A stretch of 51,579 nt of DNA from Pseudomonadota bacterium. Lineage in GTDB: Bacteria > Pseudomonadota > Alphaproteobacteria > Sphingomonadales > Sphingomonadaceae. The translations under genes and the position numbers were made by a program. Below the pieces are notes generated by a model. The model ran no database searches, had not been told where the DNA came from, and saw only the letters and a list, made by a program, of their open reading frames with translations. The stretch is from assembly GCA_023422695.1 (NCBI GenBank), contig JAFAGN010000130.1, forward strand, positions 1-51,579, read 5' to 3'. How positions within the stretch are numbered: position 1 is the stretch's first letter; every line of letters begins with the position of its first letter. Positions 24,272-32,910 of the stretch are shown here, piece by piece.

Positions 24272-24282
24272 GCGCAACGCCG

Positions 24283-25014
24283 ATGCGTTATTCCATCGCC
24301 CTGTTCCGTTCGATCCTGTTCTGGATCGCCTTTTTTATCATGAGCAGCATCTCGTCGATCGGCGGGGTGATCGCGCTGCCGATCTCGCATCGCGGCACGA
24401 TTTTCTTCGTGCGCATCTGGGCGCAGGCGCACCGGCTGTTCTGCCGCTTCCTGCTGGGTCAGACGATCGTCGTCGAGGGCGACATGCCCGACATTCCGGT
24501 GCTCTATGTCTTCAAGCATGAATCGGCGTTCGAGACGATCGAACAGCCGGGGCTGTTCAGGCATCCTGCCGTGTTTGCCAAGGAAGAGCTGTTTTCGATC
24601 CCCGTCTGGGGGCAGGCGGCGCGCTTTTACGGCCTGATCCCCGTCGACCGCGATGGCGGCGGCAAGGCGATGCGGGCGATGCTTGGCGCCGCAAAGGCGG
24701 CGCTGACGGCGGGCCGCCCGCTGGTGCTGTTTGCCGAAGGGACGCGGGTGCCGCATGGCGAAGCGCCCCCGCTGCGTCCCGGCTTTGCGGGGATGTACCG
24801 GCTGCTCGGGGTCGATGTGATCCCGGTCGCCGTGAACAGCGGTTTGGCATTTCCCCCGCGCAAATGGGTGAAATGGCCCGGCACCATCACCTACCAGGTC
24901 GGCGAGACGATCCCCGCGGGCCTGCCGCGCGAAGAAGCCGAGGAACGGGTCAGGGCGGCGATCAATGCGCTGAACCCGCCCGAGGCGTTGTTGAACGAGT
25001 CCTCCGACCCATAA
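24283..25014 (+). CDS. plsC: 1-acyl-sn-glycerol-3-phosphate acyltransferase (PlsC family)
   Basis: The 243-residue membrane protein would convert lysophosphatidic acid to phosphatidic acid in phospholipid synthesis. After one hydrophobic segment (residues 8-33) it has the acyltransferase block I as FKHESAFETIEQP, where the usual HX4D is HX4E, then IPVDRDGGGKAMRAML and block III VLFAEGTRVPHGE. The E variant occurs in alphaproteobacterial members, so activity is likely. It ends the ftsE operon and is followed by an inverted repeat. Confidence 0.9.
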   Translation: MRYSIALFRSILFWIAFFIMSSISSIGGVIALPISHRGTIFFVRIWAQAHRLFCRFLLGQTIVVEGDMPDIPVLYVFKHESAFETIEQPGLFRHPAVFAKEELFSIPVWGQAARFYGLIPVDRDGGGKAMRAMLGAAKAALTAGRPLVLFAEGTRVPHGEAPPLRPGFAGMYRLLGVDVIPVAVNSGLAFPPRKWVKWPGTITYQVGETIPAGLPREEAEERVRAAINALNPPEALLNESSDP

Positions 25015-25017
25015 AAG

Positions 25018-25096
25018 CCGTTCGTGTCGAGCGAAGTCGAGATACGCTTGCACGGTTCATGCCTTCGCGTGTCTCGACTTCGCTCGACACGAACGG
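25018..25096. repeat. Intergenic inverted repeat, family A copy 1
   Basis: Perfect 25-base arms (25018-25042 and 25072-25096) built around GTTCGTGTCGAGCGAAGTCG flank a 29-base loop. The element fills the gap between the convergent plsC and prephenate dehydrogenase genes. A shorter copy of the same core lies at 32841-32876. It may act as a two-way terminator. Confidence 0.85.
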
Positions 25097-25112
25097 AAGT
25101 TGGGTGCTTGGC

Positions 25113-26021
25113 TTAATGCTTCCGCCCGAAATCGGGCGCTGCATCATCCTGCCCCTGTTCGATGATCGACCGGCGGATCGCCCGCGTCCGCGTGAACCAA
25201 TCCTCCAGCTTGTCGGCATCGCCGCGGCGGATCGCTTGCTGCAGGACGGTCAGATCTTCGTTGAAGCGTTGCAGGGTCGCCAGCACGGCGTCCTTGTTGG
25301 CCAAAAACACGTCGCGCCACATCACCGGATCGCTCGCCGCGATGCGCGTGAAGTCGCGGAAGCCCCCGGCCGAATATTTGATCACCTCGCTCTCGGTGAC
25401 CTCTTCCAGCTCGCTGGCGGTGCCGACGATCGTATAGGCGATCAGGTGCGGCAAATGGCTGGTCACCGCCAGCACCATGTCGTGATGCGCGGCATCCATA
25501 ACGTCGACCTTGGCGCCCAGCGCTTCCCAGAAGGCCGACAGCGCCGCCACGGCGTCCGCGGGAGCATCGGTATCGGGGGTGACGATGCACCAGCGCCCGT
25601 CGAACAGGCTGGCAAAGCCGGCTTCAGGCCCGCTGTTTTCAGTCCCCGCGACCGGATGCGCGGGGATGACGATATGGCCCGGCAACGCCTTCGCCAACGC
25701 CTCGGCGACGCTCGCCTTCGACGAGCCGACGTCAGAGATGATCGTGTCTTTGCCCAGCCCGGACGCCATCGCCTGCGCCGCCGCCGCCATACCCCCGACC
25801 GGCACCGCCAAGATCACCAGATCGGCATCGGCGACCGCGGCCGCCGCGTCATCGACCACCGCGCCGCACAGCCCCAGCGTCCGCGCGATGCCGCGCACTT
25901 CGTCGCTGGCGTCATGGCCAGTGACCATCACATCGGGCAGCTTTTCCCGGACCGCGCGCGCGATCGACGAGCCGATCAGGCCAAGGCCGATGATCGCCAG
26001 CCGTTCGACGCGCCGCGTCAT
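25113..26021 (-). CDS. tyrA: Prephenate/arogenate dehydrogenase
   Basis: The 302-residue protein has the NAD(P)-binding motif LAIIGLGLIGSSIARAV at residues 7-23 and DVGSSKASVAEAL. The conserved PAHPVAGTENSGPEAGFASL carries the substrate-site histidine, and AVTSHLPHLIAYTIVGTA and GGFRDFTRIAASDPVMWRD follow. It catalyses the oxidative decarboxylation step of tyrosine synthesis. Monofunctional, with no chorismate mutase or ACT domain fused. It follows the aminotransferase gene by 2 bases, and the pair probably forms the end of aromatic amino acid synthesis. A cyclohexadienyl dehydrogenase accepting both prephenate and arogenate is likely. Confidence 0.93.
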   Translation of the reverse strand: MTRRVERLAIIGLGLIGSSIARAVREKLPDVMVTGHDASDEVRGIARTLGLCGAVVDDAAAAVADADLVILAVPVGGMAAAAQAMASGLGKDTIISDVGSSKASVAEALAKALPGHIVIPAHPVAGTENSGPEAGFASLFDGRWCIVTPDTDAPADAVAALSAFWEALGAKVDVMDAAHHDMVLAVTSHLPHLIAYTIVGTASELEEVTESEVIKYSAGGFRDFTRIAASDPVMWRDVFLANKDAVLATLQRFNEDLTVLQQAIRRGDADKLEDWFTRTRAIRRSIIEQGQDDAAPDFGRKH

Positions 26022-26023
26022 GG

Positions 26024-27139
26024 TCAGCCGTTCAACGCGGCACGGATCGCCGCCGCCAGTCCGCGCGTCTCGTCCTCGGTACCGATCGTCATGCGCAGCG
26101 CGTGGGGCAGCCCCTGTCCGGGCAGCCAGCGGACGATATAGCCCGCATCCATCAAACGGTTGTACACCGTCTCGGCGCTGACATCGCCTTCGAACAGCAC
26201 GAGCAGGAAATTGCACGCCGACGGCACGATGCGCAGCCCGTGATTGCCCAGGCCTTCGATCTCCTGCGCCAGCCAGGCGCGCCATTTCGCGTTATGCTCG
26301 CGGCTGGCGGTGATGAACGCTTCATCACCGATCGCCGCAATCGCCGCCGCCTGCCCCGCGCGCGTGACGTTGAACGGCAAACGGATGCGATGCAGCGCTG
26401 CGATCACCTCGGCGGCGGCGTAGCCCCAGCCGATCCGCTCGGCGGCAAGCCCGTGGATTTTCGAAAAGGTGCGGGTGACGAACACATTGGGCTGGGTCTT
26501 GGCAAGTTCGAGGCCGCCGTCATCCTCGGCGTCGGACAGATATTCCGAATAGGCCTGATCGATCACGAACAGCACATTCTTGGGCAGTCCGGCGTAGAGC
26601 CGTGCAACCTCATCGCGCGATGCGAGCGTTCCGGTGGGGTTGTTCGGGTTGGCCAGATAAACGACGCGCGTCTTGTCGGTCACCGCGGCCAGCAACGCAT
26701 CGACGTCGGTCGCATAATCACGGTCATCGACCTCGACCGGCACCGCGCCAACGCGGCGCGCCGCGATTTCGTACACCGCAAAGCCATAGCGCACGTAGAG
26801 AATCTCGTCGCCCGCCCCGGCATAGGTGCCAGCCGCCAGATGCAGCAGCTCGTCGGACCCGTTGCCACAGATGATCCGCGCCGGATCGAGGCCGAATTTG
26901 GCAGCGATCGTCTCGCGCAGCTGGTTCGACCCCGGATCGGGATAACGCGACAGCGCGTCGGCCGCGGTCTGTGCCTCGGCGAACGCCGCACGCGCCTTTT
27001 CACCCGTTCCGAGCGGATTTTCGTTGGCGCTCAGCTTGATCAGCGGCCGTCCGTCGGCGCCCACCGACTTGCCGGGAACATAGGGAGCGATGCCGCTGAT
27101 CCACGGCTTCGGGCTGAGCGTTTTTGTCGTATCGGTCAT
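26024..27139 (-). CDS. hisC: Histidinol-phosphate/aromatic aminotransferase (HisC family)
   Basis: A PLP-dependent class I/II aminotransferase of 371 residues. It shows IKLSANENPLGTGEKAR, RYPDPGSNQLRETIAAKFG, CGNGSDELLHLAAGTYAG, ANPNNPTGTLASRDEV, DQAYSEYLS and the PLP lysine Lys227 in TRTFSKIHGLAAERIGWGY. Its immediate partner is prephenate dehydrogenase, not the his operon, so it may serve as aromatic aminotransferase, or serve both histidine and tyrosine/phenylalanine routes as known for HisC2-type enzymes. The ATG at 27139 fits family length; the upstream extension lacks conserved sequence. Confidence 0.9.
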   Translation of the reverse strand: MTDTTKTLSPKPWISGIAPYVPGKSVGADGRPLIKLSANENPLGTGEKARAAFAEAQTAADALSRYPDPGSNQLRETIAAKFGLDPARIICGNGSDELLHLAAGTYAGAGDEILYVRYGFAVYEIAARRVGAVPVEVDDRDYATDVDALLAAVTDKTRVVYLANPNNPTGTLASRDEVARLYAGLPKNVLFVIDQAYSEYLSDAEDDGGLELAKTQPNVFVTRTFSKIHGLAAERIGWGYAAAEVIAALHRIRLPFNVTRAGQAAAIAAIGDEAFITASREHNAKWRAWLAQEIEGLGNHGLRIVPSACNFLLVLFEGDVSAETVYNRLMDAGYIVRWLPGQGLPHALRMTIGTEDETRGLAAAIRAALNG

Positions 27140-27191
27140 GCCGCGCCGTTTAACGGCTATGCGCCCCAAGTCCAGCGTCTAGTCCAGCACG

Positions 27192-27220
27192 TTGACAGGC
27201 CTCGCGCGCCCGCTTAGCCC
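27192..27220 (+). promoter_or_regulatory. Possible housekeeping promoter of metX
   Basis: A perfect TTGACA (27192-27197) is followed after 17 bases by TAGCCC (27215-27220). Initiation near 27227 would give an almost leaderless metX transcript, consistent with no clear ribosome site. The short gap leaves no room for the SAM riboswitch often found before alphaproteobacterial metX. Confidence 0.4.
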
Positions 27221-27230
27221 CGCGCGGACC

Positions 27231-28352
27231 ATGGCCAGCCTGCTCCACCAGATCCAGCACCAGGGCGTCACGATCGACGCCCCGCTGCCGCTCGACAGCG
27301 GACAGATCCTGCCGTCGGTGACGATCGCGTGGCAAAGCTATGGCGCGCTCAACGCCGACAAGTCGAACGCGGTGCTGATCTGTCACGCGCTGACCGGCGA
27401 CCAATATGTCGCGAGCGACCATCCGGCGACCGGCAAACCCGGCTGGTGGGCGCGCATGGTCGGCCCCGGCAAGCCGATCGATACCGACCGCTTTCACGTC
27501 ATCTGCGCCAATGTGCTGGGCAGCTGCATGGGGTCGAGCGGGCCGGCGACCCCCGACGCGGCGACCGGCGCGCCGCTCGGCATGGCCTTTCCGGTCATCA
27601 CGATCACCGACATGGTGCGCGCGCAGGCGATGCTGCTCGACCATCTCGGCATATCGCGGCTTCATGCCGTCGTCGGCGGATCGATGGGCGGGATGCAGAC
27701 GCTGGCTTGGGCGGCGACCTATCCCGAACGGATCGCCTCGGCGCTGGTCATCGCGAGCGCGGCGCGCCATTCGGCGCAGAATATCGCGTTTCACGAGGTC
27801 GGGCGGCAGGCGATCATGGCCGACCCAGACTGGCAGGACGGCCAATATTATGGCAGCGCCCGCGCCCCCAACAAGGGGCTCGCGGTCGCGCGCATGGCGG
27901 CGCACATCACCTATTTGTCCGAGGAAGGGCTGACCGAGAAATTCGGCCGCCGCCTGCAGGCGCGCGATATCAAGAGCTTCGGCTTCGATGCCGATTTTCA
28001 GGTCGAATCCTATCTGCGCCATCAGGGGCTGGCCTTCACCGACCGTTTCGACGCCAACGCCTATCTCTATATCACGCGTGCGATGGACTATTTCGACCTC
28101 GCCGAACCGCACGACGGGCGGCTGGCGGGCGCGTTCGCCCGCGCCAGGGACGTGCGCTTCACCCTCGTCAGCTTCGACACCGACTGGCTGTACCCAACCT
28201 CCGAATCGCGCCGCATCGTCCAGGCGCTGCAAAGCGTCGGTGCGGCGGCGAGCTTTGTCGAGCTGTCGGCGCCGTTCGGGCATGACTCGTTTCTGCTCGA
28301 CGTCCCCGCGCTCGACCGGCTGGTCGCCGGCGCGCTCGGATCGGGCTTCTGA
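27231..28352 (+). CDS. metX: Homoserine O-acetyltransferase MetX
   Basis: MetX acylates homoserine, the first step of methionine synthesis by sulfhydrylation. The 373-residue alpha/beta hydrolase has CHALTGDQYVASDHP, the nucleophile elbow VVGGSMGGMQTLAWA (Ser151), Asp318 in FDTDWLYPTSES and His351 in APFGHDSFLLD, completing the triad. Some members use succinyl-CoA, and the acyl donor cannot be fixed from sequence by eye. The stop overlaps metW (TGATG), the common alphaproteobacterial and betaproteobacterial pairing. A TTG-initiated longer form would lie inside the promoter and was rejected. Confidence 0.94.
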   Translation: MASLLHQIQHQGVTIDAPLPLDSGQILPSVTIAWQSYGALNADKSNAVLICHALTGDQYVASDHPATGKPGWWARMVGPGKPIDTDRFHVICANVLGSCMGSSGPATPDAATGAPLGMAFPVITITDMVRAQAMLLDHLGISRLHAVVGGSMGGMQTLAWAATYPERIASALVIASAARHSAQNIAFHEVGRQAIMADPDWQDGQYYGSARAPNKGLAVARMAAHITYLSEEGLTEKFGRRLQARDIKSFGFDADFQVESYLRHQGLAFTDRFDANAYLYITRAMDYFDLAEPHDGRLAGAFARARDVRFTLVSFDTDWLYPTSESRRIVQALQSVGAAASFVELSAPFGHDSFLLDVPALDRLVAGALGSGF

Positions 28353-28939
28353 TGGCGCTACGTCCCGACCTTGCGATCATCGCCGACGCTGTGCCGTCAT
28401 CGGCGCGCGTGCTCGACGTCGGCTGCGGCGATGGCGAGTTGATGGCGGCGCTCCGCGCCAAGGGCGTCGATGCGCGCGGGCTCGGGATCGACTCCGCCAA
28501 CGTCACCGCCGCGATCGCGCGCGGCCAGTCGGTAGTCCAGGGCGACGCCAACCGCGACCTCGCCGACTATCCCGATGATGCGTTCGATTACGCGATCCTC
28601 TCGCAGACGCTGCAAACCACCGAACGCCCCGATCGCGTCGTCGCCGAGCTGCTGCGCATCGCGCCGCGCGCTTTTGTGAGCTTCCCCAATTTTGCGCATT
28701 GGCGCGTGCGGCTGGCGTTGCTGTGGAACGGCCGCATGCCGGTGACGCGGCTGCTTCCCGTCGCTTGGTACGAAACCCCCAATATCCACCATGTCACGGT
28801 CAGTGATTTTCGCGATTTACTGCGCGCCAACGGGATTGGTATCGAGGCGGCCTGGTATCTGTCGGGCGACAAGCCGACGAGCGCCGCCGCCGCGACATGG
28901 CGCGCCGAGCATGCGATTTTTCTGGTTTCGCGCCGCTGA
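28352..28939 (+). CDS. metW: MetW methyltransferase-like methionine biosynthesis protein
   Basis: The 195-residue protein has a SAM-binding Rossmann motif RVLDVGCGDGELMAALRA at residues 19-36 and MetW-specific stretches SQTLQTTERPDRVVAELLRI, SFPNFAHWRVRLALLW and WYETPNIHHVTVSDFRDL. MetW is encoded with MetX and is reported to work together with it in methionine synthesis. It overlaps metX by 1 base, which suggests a fixed ratio. Confidence 0.94.
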   Translation: MALRPDLAIIADAVPSSARVLDVGCGDGELMAALRAKGVDARGLGIDSANVTAAIARGQSVVQGDANRDLADYPDDAFDYAILSQTLQTTERPDRVVAELLRIAPRAFVSFPNFAHWRVRLALLWNGRMPVTRLLPVAWYETPNIHHVTVSDFRDLLRANGIGIEAAWYLSGDKPTSAAAATWRAEHAIFLVSRR

Positions 28940-28983
28940 GTCCTGCCGTTGCGGCGGATCGGATCGGCGTGTGGCTGACCTCG

Positions 28984-29496
28984 CTAGTTCGCGGCAGCGA
29001 CCATGTGACGCGCCATATGCGGAAGGAAATCCATCTTGCCGATAACGAGCCCCGCATTGCGCAACAGCGCGTAAGCCATCGTGACGTGAAAATAGAAGTT
29101 CGGCATGATCCAGTCGCGAACATCGGCTTCGGCGGACATCAGAAATCGCACGCCATTCGGCAACGTCAAATCAACGCGGGCGTCGGCATTCGCCCATTCG
29201 GCAGGGTCCGCCCGATCGAGCATTGAACGAACCACGGCGACGCGCTGCCGAACCTCGACGAGCGAGCTATAGGCGGTTTCTTCCAGCGGGACCGCTTGTC
29301 CGCCGACCTGATTGAGCGCCAGCAGCACCTGATTGAGTGCGACGCGAAATTGCAGCTCGAGCGGGAACATATCGTCGGTCAGCTTTGTCGCGAGGACATC
29401 GTCGGCTATTCCGGCATCAATGGCCTTGCCGACAAGATGGTCGAGCGTATCCAGCATGTCGGTGAAGACCGTTCGCGCCGAATGAGCGTAAGACAT
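28984..29496 (-). CDS. DUF1993 family protein
   Basis: A 170-residue soluble protein, mostly helical, matching the DUF1993 pattern: an N-terminal TVFTDMLDTLDHLVGKA, a middle DMFPLELQFRVALNQVL and the C-terminal MPNFYFHVTMAYALLRNAG with IGKMDFL. The family is distantly related to DinB-like four-helix bundles, and its function is unknown. A GGAGGAATTTC ribosome site precedes the ATG. It lies downstream of the TetR gene on the same strand with a 32-base gap, so both may be on one transcript. Confidence 0.85.
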   Translation of the reverse strand: MSYAHSARTVFTDMLDTLDHLVGKAIDAGIADDVLATKLTDDMFPLELQFRVALNQVLLALNQVGGQAVPLEETAYSSLVEVRQRVAVVRSMLDRADPAEWANADARVDLTLPNGVRFLMSAEADVRDWIMPNFYFHVTMAYALLRNAGLVIGKMDFLPHMARHMVAAAN

Positions 29497-29528
29497 GAAA
29501 TTCCTCCGGGCAATGTGGGGCGAGCGCT

Positions 29529-30164
29529 TCAGTCATTCTTCTTCAGCCCGTTCGCGACAAAATCATTCGCGATCCGCGCAATCTCCGAAATATCGGCGTC
29601 TTCGTCCCACAGTCCGTAGCGCATGCCAAGAAACACGTTCATCCCGCCGATCGCCCAGGCGTGGATTTCGCCGACATCGGCGCGAATCTCGCCACGCGCC
29701 GCGCCCGCCTCCAACCGCTGCCGCACGCGTGCCACGGTCGTTTCATAATGGCGGCGATAGCTGGCATAATCGACGAATTCGGCCTCATCGATGATCCGGT
29801 ATATTTCCTTATGCTCGCGCACAAAGCCGAGAAAGGATTCGAGCCCGATGCGCTCGGCGCTGATTTCATCCGGCGCCGCCTGGACCAGCGGTGTGACATG
29901 GTCGCGCAATTGTTCGCTCATGTAGCGGACCAGCGCCTGGAAGATCTCGTCCTTTGAATCGAAATAGGTGTAAAAACTGCCGAGCGCGGTTCCGGCGCGG
30001 CGGGTGATGGCGCTGATCGACGCTTCGTGAAAGCCGCGCTCGCCAAATTCCACCGCCGCCGCGTCGAGCAATTTGCGCAAGGTACGGCGCCCGCGGTCGG
30101 TGCGCGGCGTCTTGTCGCGCCCTTCGCCCGCGGCGACGCGGTCTCCGTCTTGCGCCTGATCCAT
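29529..30164 (-). CDS. TetR family transcription repressor
   Basis: The 211-residue protein has an N-terminal TetR HTH: TLRKLLDAAAVEFGERGFHE, ASISAITRRAGTALGSFYTY and FDSKDEIFQALVRYM (residues about 28-82). The variable helical C-terminal domain would bind a small ligand. ATG 30164 has a GGAAG site; GTG 30167 is an alternative. It is divergent from the TonB receptor gene, and the 204-base gap carries a perfect palindrome (30253-30268), so it probably represses that receptor gene, itself or both. Confidence 0.92.
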   Translation of the reverse strand: MDQAQDGDRVAAGEGRDKTPRTDRGRRTLRKLLDAAAVEFGERGFHEASISAITRRAGTALGSFYTYFDSKDEIFQALVRYMSEQLRDHVTPLVQAAPDEISAERIGLESFLGFVREHKEIYRIIDEAEFVDYASYRRHYETTVARVRQRLEAGAARGEIRADVGEIHAWAIGGMNVFLGMRYGLWDEDADISEIARIANDFVANGLKKND

Positions 30165-30252
30165 CACCGTCTTCCGTCTCCCCTCGGCGCGTCATCCGCT
30201 TCATCGTGGCTTTTTCGCACCACTGGCAAGCAAAAAACGTCGAAGTCATATT

Positions 30253-30268
30253 CCAAGTTGAAACTTGG
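30253..30268. promoter_or_regulatory. Probable TetR operator before the TonB receptor
   Basis: CCAAGTTGAAACTTGG is a perfect inverted repeat with 7-base arms and a 2-base centre, the size bound by TetR dimers. It lies 84 bases from the tetR start and 100 bases before the receptor start. The regulator is inferred from position. Confidence 0.7.
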
Positions 30269-30368
30269 TTCATGTTTCATTATTGGGTGCGTCGCGGCTT
30301 GGCAAGCACCGAGCCCAAAAAAACGAAAAGCATGGCCCCCGGCCGCGCTTCACATGGGAGAGTCCTTC

Positions 30369-32732
30369 ATGCGTCCTTTCGCTCGTCCGCTGCGCCGTGC
30401 CATCCTCGCCTCGAGCGCGCTGTCGCTGCTCGCCTTCGCCCCCGCCGCCTTTGCCCAGGACGCCGCCGCACCGGTCGATGAGGCGAGCGCCGATGCCGGC
30501 GACGACGAAATCATCGTCACCGCGCGCCGCCGCGACGAACGCCTGATCGACGTCCCCGTCGCGATCACCGCCTATTCGGGCGACGCGCTGACCAAGGCGG
30601 GCGCAATCGACATCACCGACGTCGGTCAGACCACGCCGAACACCACGCTGGAGGTATCGCGCGGTACCAATTCAACGCTCAGCGCCTTCATCCGCGGCGT
30701 TGGCCAGCAGGATCCGGTGTCGGGATTCGAACAGGGGGTCGGCCTCTATCTCGACGACGTCTATCTCAACCGTCCGCAGGCGGCGGTGCTCGACATCTAC
30801 GACGTCGAACGCATCGAAATCCTGCGTGGTCCGCAAGGCACGCTCTATGGCCGCAACACCATCGGCGGTGCGGTCAAATATGTGACCAAGCAGCTGCCCG
30901 AAGAATTCTCGCTCAAGATCAAGGGCACGCTCGGCACCTATGACCAGGCCGATCTGGTCGTCACCGCCAGCGCGCCGATCGGCGACATCGTCCGCGTCGG
31001 CGGCTCGATCGCGCGGCTGTCGCGCGGCGGCTTCGGCGACAATCTGACCACGGGCCTTGAAAACTACAACAAGGACGTCTGGGCGGGGCGCGGCACCGTC
31101 GAACTCGGCGGCTATGGCGAACCGGTGCTCATCCGCATTTCGGGCGACTATACCAAGGACAAGAGCGCGCCGCGCGGCGGTCACCGCCTGATCCCGTCGC
31201 TGCGCACCAACGCGCCGGTGCTCGACGACGTGTTCGACAGCCGCGGCGGCCTCAATGATCCCAAGCAAGAGATCGAATCCTATGGCCTGGCGATGAACGT
31301 CACCGCCGAACTGACCGACACGCTGACCCTCCGCTCGATCAGCGCCTGGCGCAAGGACACGTCGGCGACCCCGATCGATTTCGACGCTTTGCCCGCGGTC
31401 GACGTCGACGTCCCCGGCTTTTACTTCAACGAACAGATCAGCCAGGAATTCCAGCTGCTGTACGAAGGCGACCGGTTGAAAGGCCTGCTCGGCTTCTATT
31501 ATCTCGACGCGACCGCCGACACATTGTTCGACGTGCGCATCTTCAACACCCTCGCCGGGCTGACCGCCTACACCCAGGCCGATGTCGACACCACGACCTT
31601 TGCCGTGTTCGGCGACGCGACCTTTGATTTCAGCGATCAGCTGAGCCTATCGGTCGGCGGCCGCTACACCTGGGACACGCGCGAAGCGTCGATCCTGCGC
31701 CAGAATTATCTGGGCGGCGGATCGCCCGTGTTCGGCGGCGCGGGCGTCGCGTTCGGCGCCCCGGGAACCGATTTCGACGGCAAGCGCAGCTTCAAGAAAT
31801 TCACCCCGCGCGCCTCGCTGTCGTTCAAGCCGACCCCCGACCATACGCTCTACGCCAGCTATTCGCAGGGCTTCAAGGGCGGCGGCTTCGACCCGCGCGG
31901 CGTCGGCGTCAACGCCCCCGACACCGACGGTAACGGCATCCGCAGCGATGATGAAATCGCTGCATTCCTGAGCTTCCGTCCCGAAAAGGTCGAAAGCTAC
32001 GAAGTCGGTTACAAGGGCAGCCTGATGGACGGCGCGGTCAATGTCGCGATTGCCGGCTTCTATGCCGATTACACCGACGTCCAGATCCCCGGCTCGGTCG
32101 CCTGTACGGTCAGCGGCCTGCCCAGCTTCTGCGGCATCGTGTCGAACGCCGGCAAGGCAACCTTCAAAGGGATCGAGTTCGAAGGCCGCGTGCGGCTTGG
32201 CGAGGATCTGGCGGCGGCGGGTGACCGGCTGACGCTGTCGACCGCGCTCGGCTACATCGATGCGCAATATAAGGAATATGTGTCGAACATCGGCGGTCGT
32301 CCGACCGACGTCGCCGAATTCCGCGAGGTGCAGAATACCCCCAAATGGACCGCCAGCGGCACTTTGGCCTATTCGACTCCGATCGGCGACGGCGATCTGA
32401 ACTTTGGCACCACGCTGTCGTACCGCAGCAAGACCTATCAGTTCGAAATCCCGAACCCCTATATCGATCAAAAGGGCTTCGCGCTGCTCGACGCCAGCAT
32501 CGTCTATACCGCGCCCGACGACCGCTGGAGCATCGGGCTGTTCGGCAAGAATCTGACGAACAAGGAATATAAGACGTCGGGATATACCTTCATCAACGTC
32601 AACCCGACGACCGGCGCGCCGATCCTCGGCGGTAACGGCCTGCCCACTTCGGCGCTCGGCACCGAAGGCACGCTGACCGCCTTCTACGGCAACCCGCGCC
32701 AGATTTTCGTGACTGGTACGGTGAAATTCTGA
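30369..32732 (+). CDS. TonB-dependent outer membrane receptor
   Basis: The 787-residue protein has a signal peptide (residues 8-31, ending AAFA|QDA), a DEIIVTARRRDERLIDVPVA region and a plug domain with VGQTTPNTTLEVSRGTNSTL, GLYLDDVYLNRPQA and VERIEILRGPQGTLYGRNTI. The 22-strand barrel ends in aromatic FVTGTVKF. This is the plant-polymer/aromatic type of receptor expanded in sphingomonads rather than a clear siderophore receptor. The ATG follows GGGAG; upstream in-frame sequence crosses the TetR operator. The substrate is unknown, but neighbours degrade CoA-linked dicarboxylic acids. A strong terminator follows. Confidence 0.94.
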   Translation: MRPFARPLRRAILASSALSLLAFAPAAFAQDAAAPVDEASADAGDDEIIVTARRRDERLIDVPVAITAYSGDALTKAGAIDITDVGQTTPNTTLEVSRGTNSTLSAFIRGVGQQDPVSGFEQGVGLYLDDVYLNRPQAAVLDIYDVERIEILRGPQGTLYGRNTIGGAVKYVTKQLPEEFSLKIKGTLGTYDQADLVVTASAPIGDIVRVGGSIARLSRGGFGDNLTTGLENYNKDVWAGRGTVELGGYGEPVLIRISGDYTKDKSAPRGGHRLIPSLRTNAPVLDDVFDSRGGLNDPKQEIESYGLAMNVTAELTDTLTLRSISAWRKDTSATPIDFDALPAVDVDVPGFYFNEQISQEFQLLYEGDRLKGLLGFYYLDATADTLFDVRIFNTLAGLTAYTQADVDTTTFAVFGDATFDFSDQLSLSVGGRYTWDTREASILRQNYLGGGSPVFGGAGVAFGAPGTDFDGKRSFKKFTPRASLSFKPTPDHTLYASYSQGFKGGGFDPRGVGVNAPDTDGNGIRSDDEIAAFLSFRPEKVESYEVGYKGSLMDGAVNVAIAGFYADYTDVQIPGSVACTVSGLPSFCGIVSNAGKATFKGIEFEGRVRLGEDLAAAGDRLTLSTALGYIDAQYKEYVSNIGGRPTDVAEFREVQNTPKWTASGTLAYSTPIGDGDLNFGTTLSYRSKTYQFEIPNPYIDQKGFALLDASIVYTAPDDRWSIGLFGKNLTNKEYKTSGYTFINVNPTTGAPILGGNGLPTSALGTEGTLTAFYGNPRQIFVTGTVKF

Positions 32733-32758
32733 ACTACGGAATATCTCGAAAAAGGGGG

Positions 32759-32789
32759 AAAGGGGCGTCCGAAATGGCGCCCCTTTTTT
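32759..32789 (+). terminator. Rho-independent terminator after the TonB receptor
   Basis: The stem GGGGCG (32762-32767) pairs with CGCCCC (32778-32783), extended by AAA/TTT, and is followed by six T residues. It isolates the receptor transcript from the convergent CoA-transferase gene. Confidence 0.85.
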
Positions 32790-32840
32790 CGTGGGCGCAG
32801 GCGACGTGGGGTTGGGATGGTTTCCCGACCGACCCCTCAC

Positions 32841-32876
32841 CCCGTTCGTGTCGAGCGAAGTCGAGACACGAACGGG
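32841..32876. repeat. Intergenic inverted repeat, family A copy 2
   Basis: CCCGTTCGTGTC (32841-32852) pairs with GACACGAACGGG (32865-32876) around GAGCGAAGTCGA. It shares its core with the element at 25018-25096, in short-loop form. It also lies between convergent genes. Confidence 0.8.
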
Positions 32877-32910
32877 ATAGAAAGGGCGGTTCGCTCACTC
32901 CCGGCCAAAA

